From assembly GCA_028287135.1 (NCBI GenBank), contig JAQBQE010000019.1, forward strand, positions 124,001-188,000: a stretch of 64,000 nucleotides of DNA. Reading direction: 5' to 3'. Position 1 is the first letter of the stretch. The number at the start of each line of letters is the position of its first letter. The notes below the pieces were generated by a model. It saw only the letters and a list, made by a program, of their open reading frames with translations. It had not been told where the DNA came from and made no database searches. Below are positions 43,105 through 51,203 of this stretch, piece after piece. The stretch is from Myxococcales bacterium. Lineage in GTDB: Bacteria > Myxococcota_A > Polyangia > Haliangiales > Haliangiaceae. The position numbers and the translations under genes are program-made.

Positions 43105-44469
43105 ATGATCGATGCCGTGCAGGTGGATGAGGGCGATGATCCTGTGCCGGCTCCCATGGAGGCGCCGCCCCTCGCCTTTGCAGATCCGGTCCAGGAGCAG
43201 AACTTTCTCGCGGCGCAGGCCCAGTTCGTGTCTCCGCCGCGCGTCACCGCGAAGACCCGGATGCTGCTGACCTCTCTCGTGATGTTCGGGGCGATCACGA
43301 TGATGCAGGGCGGCTCCAGCATCATCGACATGGCCGTGCTCGTCGGGGTCCTGATGGTGCACGAGCTCGGACACGCTCTGGCGATGCTCGTGTTCGGCTA
43401 CACCGATGTTCGCGTGTTCTTCATTCCGTTCTTCGGCGCGGCGACGTCGGGGCACCGCCGCGGTGTGGCGCGCTGGAAGCAGGGGGTGGTGCTGATGTTC
43501 GGGCCGCTGCCCGGCCTCGTGATCGGTAGTGTGCTGCTGTGGCGCGGAGTCTCCGATGGACTTGCTCACACGATCGCCATGCAGCTGATCGTGATCAACG
43601 CCTTCAACCTGCTGCCGATCGCGCCGTTCGATGGCGGCCAGCTGTTTCAGTTGATCCTGTTCTCCCGTCATCGCCACGTCGAGCTCGGTTTCCTCACCGT
43701 TGCGAGCCTCGCGATGTTCGGTCTCGCGGTGCTGCTCTCGTCGTGGGTATTCGGCGTGATCGGCGTGTTCATGTTGATCTCGCTGCCGGTGCGCAAGAAG
43801 GTGCTGGCGGCCGCCGACGTCCTGCGCGAACAACACCTTCCGGAGGACACGCGTGCGCTCGACGAGCCGCAGCGCCGCCGGCTATTCGATGCGGTGTGGC
43901 GGCTGATGCCGGAGACCTGGCGCGGGAAGCCGGTACCGCAGGCGTCGACGATGGAGCAAATCCACGCCAGTGCCACGCAACGGCCGCTCTCGGTGGCGGC
44001 GTCAGCGGGTGTCGGCCTGTTGTGGATCGCGGGTGTCGCACTCTCGCTCGCCGCGGTCATCGCGTTCGTCTCCGGACCTCCCGCACGGTGGCAGCGGTAC
44101 TACGACGCGAACCGCACCTTCTCCATCGAGCTCCCGACCGAGCCCACCGAATCGACCGAACAGCTGCACCGGCTGCACGCCACGCGCGGTCGCGCACATG
44201 ACTACGACGTGATGTGGTCGTCACCGGTTCTGGACACCGCAGCATGGGTCGCCCAGATCGAGACCGCGTTGACCGCCAAGGGCACGCGCCTTCGCGACCT
44301 GGCGATTCCGGACAGCGAGGCGGCGTACGTCGTGAAGATCGAGGAGGCTGTCACCATGATCCGCATCGTCGTGAAGGATGGGACCGGGTACATCATCATG
44401 GGCTCTGCCACGAGCGACGATCAGGATAGCGAGCGCGTGATCCGATCGTTCCGCGTCGAGCCGCACTGA
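43105..44469 (+). CDS. Site-2-protease-like membrane metalloprotease (M50)
   Basis: A 454-residue protein with several membrane helices. The zinc motif HELGHALAM lies at residue 86 within helix VLVGVLMVHELGHALAMLVF, and the second signature NAFNLLPIAPFDGGQ (Asp at about 176) completes the active site. Site-2 proteases cut inside the membrane, often releasing transcription factors. The C-terminal half (YYDANRTFSIELPTEP and after) is a globular periplasmic domain of unknown type, unlike the PDZ domain of RseP. No substrate or partner is nearby. Confidence 0.87.
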   Translation: MIDAVQVDEGDDPVPAPMEAPPLAFADPVQEQNFLAAQAQFVSPPRVTAKTRMLLTSLVMFGAITMMQGGSSIIDMAVLVGVLMVHELGHALAMLVFGYTDVRVFFIPFFGAATSGHRRGVARWKQGVVLMFGPLPGLVIGSVLLWRGVSDGLAHTIAMQLIVINAFNLLPIAPFDGGQLFQLILFSRHRHVELGFLTVASLAMFGLAVLLSSWVFGVIGVFMLISLPVRKKVLAAADVLREQHLPEDTRALDEPQRRRLFDAVWRLMPETWRGKPVPQASTMEQIHASATQRPLSVAASAGVGLLWIAGVALSLAAVIAFVSGPPARWQRYYDANRTFSIELPTEPTESTEQLHRLHATRGRAHDYDVMWSSPVLDTAAWVAQIETALTAKGTRLRDLAIPDSEAAYVVKIEEAVTMIRIVVKDGTGYIIMGSATSDDQDSERVIRSFRVEPH

Positions 44470-44706
44470 ACTACCGACACGGCACTCGTCCCACAGCTCG
44501 AATAGCGCGTGCTTGCGCGCCACCGGATCGAGGGCGGTCGACCACCCACGACCGTTCGCCCCCCGCGCACGTGCGGGCGTTGCCCCGGCCTGATTCCCCA
44601 CCGGACCCACGGCCTTGCCCGTGGCACCTGCGGTCACTCGTTGTGGCGCGTCATGTCACCGGTGATCGCCAGCAGCGACCCCAGAGTGGCTTCCAGGAGA
44701 CAGCCC
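44470..44706. other. Intergenic region without recognised gene
   Basis: Between the M50 protease and the outer-membrane barrel gene I see no open frame with a good start. A reverse-strand stretch around 44472-44535 reads ARKHALFELWDECRVG, which looks like a degenerate coding remnant. The promoter of the barrel gene should lie at the right end, but no clear -10/-35 is visible. Confidence 0.4.
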
Positions 44707-45267
44707 ATGACGACCACCCACCGCCTCGTTCCGTTCGCCGCCCTCACGGTCCTCCTCCTCGCAGCCGCGCACACCGCGCACGCCCAGCCGCCGGTGCCGC
44801 ACGCCGACGTCGAGATCGATCCGACTGCGTACGTACTCGAGGGTTACTCCCTCCACGTCGGACTTGGCTGGAAGCAGCTGCGCGTCGACCTCGGAACCTT
44901 CGCGATCGCCGTGCCGAGCGCGATCCAGACCAACGAAGCATTCGACGTTTCGCTCCAAGGCGCTGGCGTCAAGCTGCAGTACTTTCCGTTCGCCGAACAG
45001 CGCCACGCTTTCGTCGGTGTCGACATGATCGTCGGCCGACAGCTCGTCGAGCGCGTCGGCACGACGATGGCGAGCCGCGACCTCCAGGTCAGTCTCGGCG
45101 TCGCCGCCGGGTGGCGATTCCCGATCGGCAAGCAGATCTATGCGACCCCGTGGATCGGCGTCACCTACGGATCGAAGATCGACGACGTGCACCTCGCGGG
45201 GAGCACGTATGAGACGAAGCGGATCACCGTGTTCCCCGCCGTTCACCTCGGCTACCGGTTCCGCTGA
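44707..45267 (+). CDS. Outer-membrane beta-barrel protein
   Basis: A 186-residue protein with a signal peptide (LVPFAALTVLLLAAAHTAHA). The rest has alternating hydrophobic/polar strands ending in VFPAVHLGYRFR, with an aromatic-x-aromatic terminus that suits BAM-mediated insertion. Size and pattern suit an 8-stranded barrel. Unknown function. It lies in a forward unit of its own. Confidence 0.8.
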   Translation: MTTTHRLVPFAALTVLLLAAAHTAHAQPPVPHADVEIDPTAYVLEGYSLHVGLGWKQLRVDLGTFAIAVPSAIQTNEAFDVSLQGAGVKLQYFPFAEQRHAFVGVDMIVGRQLVERVGTTMASRDLQVSLGVAAGWRFPIGKQIYATPWIGVTYGSKIDDVHLAGSTYETKRITVFPAVHLGYRFR

Positions 45268-45277
45268 TCGGCCGTGC

Positions 45278-46288
45278 TCAGGCCGCTCGCTGACGCACTT
45301 CACTCGCGGTCACGCCGGTCCAGCGCTTGAACGCGCGGTGGAACGGGCTCGGTTCGGAGTAGCCGAGCAGGTACGCGACCTCCGAGATCGCGATCTGCGG
45401 ATCGGCGAGGTACCGCAGCGAGAGCTGATGGCGCATCTCGTCGAGCAGGCTATCGAACGTGACTCCGTCGGCCGTCAGCCGTCGCTGCAAGCTGCGCTCG
45501 CTCATCTTGAGATCGCGGGCGACGCGCTTGAGGCTTGCGTCGCCTTCGCCGAGGTTCGTGGCGAGGATCCGGCGCACGCGGTCGGCGTAGCTCGTCGACG
45601 GGACCGGCCGCGCGGCGAGCAGCGCGTCGGCATGGCGAAGCAGCGTGCGCGCGAGCGCTGGATCGGACGCCGGGACCGGCCGCTCGAGCACGGCTCGATC
45701 CCACTCGAGCGCATTGATCGCCACCGAGAACGTGGGCGTCACCCCGAGCACGCGGAGATGCTCGGCCACCGAAGCTGGGCGTGCATGCGTGAGCTCGACC
45801 GTACGCGGGACCATCCGGGTCCCCGTGATCTGCGAGCCGACCACGATCTGCGCCGCGAGCGTGAACTCCGCCGCGTGCCGCGACTGCACGTGGCTGCCGT
45901 CACCGAAGGCGTGCTCGATGCGCGTCACCGGTCCGCGATCGTGCATCGAGAACACCGCGAGATCGTGCTCGAGCCGGTTGTAACGAGCGAGCCGCTCCAT
46001 GGCGACCCGCGCGGTGGGCGCCGTGCGGATGACGTAGTCCAGCACGTCGAACACGCCCGGCTGCAACCGCTCCGCCGTATGCAGACCGAAATCGGCGTCG
46101 CGGGTTTGCCGTGCCGCCTCGTCCCACAGCGTCGTCTCGACCTCGAGCGAGATCCGCGCGTCCGGATCGGCGGCGCTCGCTGCGGAGAACCCGGTCGCGC
46201 GCTCGAGCACCTCCGGCTTCACACCGGACGCGGCCGCCGACGATACGATCATCGCTCCGATCCGCGCGGACACCTCGATGATGGACAC
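45278..46288 (-). CDS. AraC-family transcriptional regulator
   Basis: A 336-residue regulator. The N-terminal two-thirds is the arabinose-binding-type domain (PF12625-like: SARIGAMIVSSAAASGVKPEV, FGLHTAERLQPGVFDVLDYV). The C-terminal HTH_18 domain shows VARDLKMSERSLQRRLTADG and ISEVAYLLGYSEPSPFHRAFKRWTGVTASEVR. The relatives (OruR type) respond to small organic acids or amino acids. The GTG at 46288 is preferred; an earlier GTG at 46330 is in frame. Regulated genes are not evident; the barrel gene converges on its end. Confidence 0.87.
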   Translation of the reverse strand: MSIIEVSARIGAMIVSSAAASGVKPEVLERATGFSAASAADPDARISLEVETTLWDEAARQTRDADFGLHTAERLQPGVFDVLDYVIRTAPTARVAMERLARYNRLEHDLAVFSMHDRGPVTRIEHAFGDGSHVQSRHAAEFTLAAQIVVGSQITGTRMVPRTVELTHARPASVAEHLRVLGVTPTFSVAINALEWDRAVLERPVPASDPALARTLLRHADALLAARPVPSTSYADRVRRILATNLGEGDASLKRVARDLKMSERSLQRRLTADGVTFDSLLDEMRHQLSLRYLADPQIAISEVAYLLGYSEPSPFHRAFKRWTGVTASEVRQRAA

Positions 46289-46371
46289 GACACCATGATG
46301 CCAGAACACAGGCGTTTCGCGAGCTTGCACGACCGTAGGCCACCAGGCCGGCTGGTGCGTCGATACCTGCC

Positions 46372-47748
46372 ATGCCGCTGCACCGCTCGACCTCGCTGAT
46401 CACTGCCCTGTCGCTCGCCCTCGCGCCGTTCGCGGCGGCCCAGCCGGCGATGATCGCCAAGCCGGCGCGCACGCCGTCGTACGAGAAGATGGTCGCGAAG
46501 GTCGCGAACATGATCGAGGATGCGCGCGCCACCGCCACCGCCAGCCGCTACGACCTCAACATCCTCAACGTGCTGTGGGAGGACACCGGCCGGTGGGAAG
46601 GCAGCTCGGTCGGCCCGAACATCAGCGACGTGACGATCGAGGTCGAGGGCTTCCGCAAGGGCAAGGCGCATCGCACGTACCTGATGCCGGTGATGCGTCA
46701 CGACAACTACACCGACAAGACCGCCGACGTGAAGATGGACCGGATCCTGATCCCGGTGGGTAACCAGACCGAGAACGGTCAGCTCAGCCTCGTGTCGTTG
46801 ACCGAGCTGCTCGAGAATCCCGAGCAGTACCTCTCGGTGCACGGCAAGGGGACGATCAAGGGCGGCAGCCTGCACGCCAAGCGCGACACGCACGTGCTTG
46901 TCAGCGCGCAGCACGCGTTCTTGCCGGTGCCGAAGGAAGGCAAGGCGACGTTCTGGCCGGTGATCTTCAACTACCAGTCAACGAAGAAGAACCCGGCGGT
47001 GCTGACGATCCTCGTCACGCGCCAGGGCACGAGCATGACGATCATCGACAACGCTCGCGACACCGTGAGCGGTGGCGACTCCTGGGGACAGCGGCTGTAC
47101 TTCAACCACGGCGGCAAGAAGGCGCCGCTGATCGCCGAGCGGCTCGCGGATGTGAAGGCGGCGGGCGTGACCGCCAATGGCGAGAGCGCAGCGAGCCTCG
47201 GCGAGGACTCGAACGTGCTGATGCTGATCCAGGTGCCGCTCAAGGTTCGCGAGCCCCGTCGCTCGGCGGCCTTGAACATGGGGGGCTACAGCGCGAGTGC
47301 CAGTGGTGGGATGCTGCCGGCAGCGCCGGCGAATCAGATGGCCGCGCCGCAGGAATCACAGTCGCAAGGCGATCGCCGCGAGCGCTCCGACGTCGATGTC
47401 GCGGTGCTCGGGCACGGCCAGACCGAGGGCCCGTTCACCGAGCTCGACGGTCTTACGATCGAGCGCGACGCGCGGTTCCCGGTGCGCGTGACGTTGCAGT
47501 TCTACCAGGCGACGTCGAACGGCGTCGTGTCGGGCGGAAACGTCAAGGCGATGGCCTCGCAGATCCGGAAGGTCTACGGCAAAGGCGACTTCGTCGGATC
47601 CCTGGTGGTTCCGACGGAGCGCGACCGCCAGCGCCCGACCAACTGGAGCGGCGTGACGACCGCGTTCCACGCGACGTGGCGGGACTTCCCGGGCCTCGTC
47701 GAGCGGTTCGGCGCGACCCTCGTTCGACCCCGCCTTCGCATGCTCTAG
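46372..47748 (+). CDS. Exported protein of unknown function
   Basis: A 458-residue protein with a signal peptide (STSLITALSLALAPFAAAQ). A helical/beta mix follows with YDLNILNVLWEDTGRWEGS and GPNISDVTIEVEGF, KMDRILIPVGNQTENGQLS, and a Gly/Ala/Ser-rich low-complexity segment (GGYSASASGGMLPAAPANQ) at about residue 305. The C-terminal part contains FPVRVTLQFYQATSNGVVSG and VYGKGDFVGSLVVPTER. I have seen related secreted proteins in myxobacterial genomes but cannot name the family. Likely periplasmic or surface-exposed. Confidence 0.65.
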   Translation: MPLHRSTSLITALSLALAPFAAAQPAMIAKPARTPSYEKMVAKVANMIEDARATATASRYDLNILNVLWEDTGRWEGSSVGPNISDVTIEVEGFRKGKAHRTYLMPVMRHDNYTDKTADVKMDRILIPVGNQTENGQLSLVSLTELLENPEQYLSVHGKGTIKGGSLHAKRDTHVLVSAQHAFLPVPKEGKATFWPVIFNYQSTKKNPAVLTILVTRQGTSMTIIDNARDTVSGGDSWGQRLYFNHGGKKAPLIAERLADVKAAGVTANGESAASLGEDSNVLMLIQVPLKVREPRRSAALNMGGYSASASGGMLPAAPANQMAAPQESQSQGDRRERSDVDVAVLGHGQTEGPFTELDGLTIERDARFPVRVTLQFYQATSNGVVSGGNVKAMASQIRKVYGKGDFVGSLVVPTERDRQRPTNWSGVTTAFHATWRDFPGLVERFGATLVRPRLRML

Positions 47749-47958
47749 CGCCTGCGCCGCGGCCATCTCGGCATGAACCAGCAGCAGCGCAGGTCTCGCG
47801 CACCACCGTCGAGCAGCCGCATCCGGCTGACGTCCGAGATCCGACGTGACGTGGTCGGTGGTCGGCCATACCCGGACAAGCGTCTTCACAATTTCGAACG
47901 GTTACCGTGGCGCGAACATTGCTCGTCCTGATCAACGATGCCCGGATATAGTTCGTCC

Positions 47959-48525
47959 ATGAACGCCGTCTGGCTCGAGATCCCGGAGTCGTTCCTCGAG
48001 GAGCGGCACCGGCTCGGTCATGACCAGCGGGACGAGCTCTGGGAGGGAGAGCTCCACATGGTCCCGCCCGCACGACCGAGGCACGGTGTCCTCGCGTACG
48101 ACCTGTTGACCGCGATCAAACCGATCGGGGCACGCCTCGGGCTGAGATCGTTCCCCGATGGCGCGGGGATCTACGCACCGGACATCGATCCGCTGAGCTG
48201 GCGGATCCCGGACGGTTCCCTCGCTCGCCCCGAGCAGGAGTCCGACCGTGGGCTCGAAGGTGCCGTGTTGTGCTTCGAGATCCGGTCGACGGATGACGAT
48301 AGTTACCGCAAGCTTCCGTTCTACGCACGGGTTGGCCTCGAGGAGGTCTGGATCGTTCATCCAGCGTCGCGCGCGATCGAGATCTATCATCGGGTGAACG
48401 ACGAGCTCGTGCTCCTCGCGCCGATCGCAGGCGTGCACCGCTCGCCGGTCCTCGGGATCACGTTCGAGACGATCGCCGGGCCGGTGCTGCGGCTGCATGA
48501 CGGCGAGCTCGTCAGCGATCTCTGA
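47959..48525 (+). CDS. Uma2-family (DUF820) endonuclease-like protein
   Basis: A 188-residue protein of the Uma2/DUF820 PD-(D/E)xK family: VWLEIPESFLEERHRL, ELWEGELHMVPPARPRHG, PDGAGIYAPDIDPLSWRIPD and the core VLCFEIRSTDDDSYRKLPFYARVGLEEVWIV. A Glu, an Asp/Glu and an x-K pattern are present, though the Lys is not in the strictest position. The family is widespread in cyanobacteria, chloroflexi and myxobacteria; biology is unknown. The ATG at 47959 begins the conserved part. Confidence 0.82.
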   Translation: MNAVWLEIPESFLEERHRLGHDQRDELWEGELHMVPPARPRHGVLAYDLLTAIKPIGARLGLRSFPDGAGIYAPDIDPLSWRIPDGSLARPEQESDRGLEGAVLCFEIRSTDDDSYRKLPFYARVGLEEVWIVHPASRAIEIYHRVNDELVLLAPIAGVHRSPVLGITFETIAGPVLRLHDGELVSDL

Positions 48526-48631
48526 CCGTCGGGCTCTCCGGGGCTCCTGGGCTTCGCAAGAACGGTGGCGAGCCGTGGATCCCCGCTGTTCCTTGCGACT
48601 AGATGGAATGGCGTACGTCCGGACCCGGGTG

Positions 48632-49897
48632 ATGAGCTCCCGTCCGTATTTGCTACTTGCCTTCCTTGCGGCCTGTGGCTCCGGCGGGGGCCTCGGGGAT
48701 GACGCCGGCGGTGGTGAAGACGCCGCGCTGACGGATGGCACGCTCGGCGGCGATGACGGAGGTGGTGGAGACGGAGATGGCGGAGGTGGTGGCGATGGCG
48801 GGGACGGTGGGACAGGGGACGGTGGGACAGGGGACGGTGGGACGGGGGACGGCGTCGCGCTGTGTGGCGGGCACCAGTGGTCGCCACCGCTGTCGGTGAG
48901 CGGCACGCGGCTCATGGCGTTTCGCGGCAAGGCGTATCTGTTCGCATCGAATGGCCTGGTGTGGACCGTGATCGAACATCAGACCGGTACGACGGGACCG
49001 ATCCCGTTTCCACCGGGCGTCACCTCGATGCAGGCGATCTCTGCCGAGATCGGACTCAACGGGTTGCCACTGATCGGGTATCGCAGCGACGGCAACAACA
49101 GCAAGCAGCACGCGACGTTCTTCGATGGGACACAGTTCTCGACGCCGATCGAGGTCAACGCGAATGCGCGCCTCCACGCAGACGCGGCCGGCCGCATCTA
49201 CGCGTACGGAGCGAACGGGTTTGTCGAATATGCCGCCGGCCAGGCGCCGCTCTATCGCGGGATGTCGCCCCACCCGAGCTCCAACACGACAGCGTGGAAC
49301 GTCGCAGCGGACGGCACGCTGTACATGCTGTTCGTGACGGCCGCGTCTGTGTCGGGCGGGACGATGCACACACTCCAGATGATCCGGCTGCCGCACAATT
49401 CGCTGACGTGGTCGACAAGCACGGTGCTCGCATCGAACCTCTCGCAGGGGTTCAACGGCCTGACGATCGCCGCGGCGCCCGACGGATCGCTCCACATCGT
49501 GTGGGAGCGGGGCGGCGGATACCTGCGGTCACACGATGGTGTGACCTGGGAGCAGGGTCGATACACGGAGTTCGCGGCGACCGCGACCATGATCGACCCG
49601 GCGACGGCGAGCAATCCCTCGTTCGATCCGAGGATCCTCTCGGGTGTGCCGGAGCTCCTGGCCGCGCACGACTACGATCGCGTCTCGGTGACCACGATCA
49701 CGCAGTTCGGGTCGTCGTATCCGTCGAGCATCTACTTCGCGCGTCGGTGCCCACCGTTTGGCGGACCGAACCAGATGCAGTGGCCCGCCGACCGGTTCGC
49801 CTATGGCTACGCCGCATCGATCGTGGCGGTGGACGAGCGTGGGCTCGCGACCATCGTGACGCCGTCGGGTGTGCGCCAGGACGTGGTCGTCCCATGA
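48632..49897 (+). CDS. Lipoprotein with Gly/Asp repeat linker and beta-propeller-like body
   Basis: A 421-residue lipoprotein (YLLLAFLAAC lipobox). A Gly/Asp linker of ~55 residues is partly coded by a 15-bp minisatellite (48801-48845). The body has repeated blades of the sialidase/propeller kind (KAYLFASNGLVWTVIEHQ; DGSLHIVWERGGGYLRSHDG; RVSVTTITQFGSSYPSSI). Function unknown; exposure at the cell surface is likely. Its stop codon overlaps the ATG of the next gene (ATGA), so the two are translationally coupled. Earlier in-frame starts at 48608 and before are less likely. Confidence 0.75.
   Translation: MSSRPYLLLAFLAACGSGGGLGDDAGGGEDAALTDGTLGGDDGGGGDGDGGGGGDGGDGGTGDGGTGDGGTGDGVALCGGHQWSPPLSVSGTRLMAFRGKAYLFASNGLVWTVIEHQTGTTGPIPFPPGVTSMQAISAEIGLNGLPLIGYRSDGNNSKQHATFFDGTQFSTPIEVNANARLHADAAGRIYAYGANGFVEYAAGQAPLYRGMSPHPSSNTTAWNVAADGTLYMLFVTAASVSGGTMHTLQMIRLPHNSLTWSTSTVLASNLSQGFNGLTIAAAPDGSLHIVWERGGGYLRSHDGVTWEQGRYTEFAATATMIDPATASNPSFDPRILSGVPELLAAHDYDRVSVTTITQFGSSYPSSIYFARRCPPFGGPNQMQWPADRFAYGYAASIVAVDERGLATIVTPSGVRQDVVVP
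48801..48845. repeat. 15-bp tandem repeat in lipoprotein linker
   Basis: Three tandem copies of a 15-bp unit (GGGACGGTGGGACAG; the third has one mismatch) encode the GDGGT repeats of the lipoprotein linker. The length is a multiple of three, so gain or loss of a unit would keep the frame. Confidence 0.85.
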
Positions 49898-51195
49898 AGC
49901 CCGCGGTCTGCGTGCGCGCGGTCTGCCTGGTCGCGCTCGCTGCGTGCGGGTCCCCCGGCGGCAGCACCGGAGATGCCGGCAGCAACGGCGGCGTGGACGG
50001 CGGCACCGACGGCGGCTCCGTCGGCCCCGATGCTGCGACCGGCGATGGCGGTGGGACCGGTGACGCGCCGACCGACGGGGGCACCGGGCTCCCCGTGGTC
50101 CCGGTCCGCGCGTGCGGCTCGGCGACGGTGGAGATCGCGCCCGCGCTGCCCACGCCACTCGACCTCACAAGCTACGGATCCTACGGCTCACCGCCGCTGT
50201 TCCTCGACGGTGACACCGCGCGCATCGTGGTTGGCGCGAGCTCGACGTGGACGGTCGCAGCGCACGGCACCGCACAGACGGGCGGAGCGCCGCCGGTCAT
50301 CGCAGGAGCGATGGACTTCCATGCCGGCCGCTCGCTGTCGGGGCGCATCGTCGGCGTGTTCCAGGTCGGGACCGAGGTCCGTGCGAGCGTCTTCGAGGGC
50401 GGGACGTTCGCGTCGTCGATCCCGATCCCGTGCACGCTGCCGCAGCCGTCGTACAACTGCGACGTCCGCGCCGCCGGTGACGGGCATCTATGGGTGCGCG
50501 CCGACCAGACGCTCCACGAGCAGGTCGGAACGACGTTCGAGAACCGTGGCGGAGCACCGATCGGCGCCGAGTTGTTCGATGTCGATGCCGAGGGCACGGT
50601 GTGGGTCGGCGGTGCCGGCATCGGTGAGGTGTTCCAGGTCTGGAAGCTCGCAGAGGGCGCGCCAGGTTGGACCAAGACGGGGGCGCTCACGACCGCGATG
50701 CTCGGCCCGGCCGCTGCCGAGATCGAGGGCGGATTCGCGATCGATCCGATCGTCGGTGCGTTCGCTCCCGACGGTTCGATCCACCTGTGGTCGAGCGCGC
50801 GCTGCATCGGCACCGGTAACCGCAACAAGACGCAGCTCTATGTGCGCTCGCAGGATGGCCTCACCTGGACCGTCGAGCAGCTCCCCGACATGACGGTGCT
50901 GCTCGACGGGCATGTCACGTGGTCGAACGCGCAGGTATGGGCGAACAGCTTCGACAACGTCCGCTTCGTGAACGTGTCGTCGACCGCGCCGATCATGCAG
51001 GGGCTCGACTGGATGTATCCATCGCGGCAGCTCAACGTGATCGCACGTTGCACGAAGGCCGGGCAGCCCGCGTTCGAGCGCGTCGCGACCGCCCCGCTGC
51101 CTGGATGGACGGTTCGCGGATTCGCCCGGCTGTCCGGCAACGGCGCGATCAGCCTGTTGACATCGCAAGGGCTAACCCAGATCTACGTGCCGTGA
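49894..51195 (+). CDS. Second propeller-like lipoprotein, coupled to the first
   Basis: A 433-residue lipoprotein (VRAVCLVALAAC lipobox) with a Gly/Asp/Thr linker of ~50 residues, then a propeller-like body: PPLFLDGDTARIVVGASSTW, GHLWVRADQTLHEQV, AEGTVWVGGAGIGEVFQVWK, PDGSIHLWSSARC. It resembles its upstream neighbour in design. It starts at 49894 in the ATGA overlap, so translation is coupled. The two probably act as a pair; their ligand is unknown. Confidence 0.75.
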   Translation: MKPAVCVRAVCLVALAACGSPGGSTGDAGSNGGVDGGTDGGSVGPDAATGDGGGTGDAPTDGGTGLPVVPVRACGSATVEIAPALPTPLDLTSYGSYGSPPLFLDGDTARIVVGASSTWTVAAHGTAQTGGAPPVIAGAMDFHAGRSLSGRIVGVFQVGTEVRASVFEGGTFASSIPIPCTLPQPSYNCDVRAAGDGHLWVRADQTLHEQVGTTFENRGGAPIGAELFDVDAEGTVWVGGAGIGEVFQVWKLAEGAPGWTKTGALTTAMLGPAAAEIEGGFAIDPIVGAFAPDGSIHLWSSARCIGTGNRNKTQLYVRSQDGLTWTVEQLPDMTVLLDGHVTWSNAQVWANSFDNVRFVNVSSTAPIMQGLDWMYPSRQLNVIARCTKAGQPAFERVATAPLPGWTVRGFARLSGNGAISLLTSQGLTQIYVP

Positions 51196-51203
51196 TCGTG
51201 CCG

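Noticed and set aside
44472..44535. Reverse-strand phrase ARKHALFELWDECRVG
   Set aside because: It reads like coding sequence but continues into the M50 gene on the other strand without a sensible stop or start.
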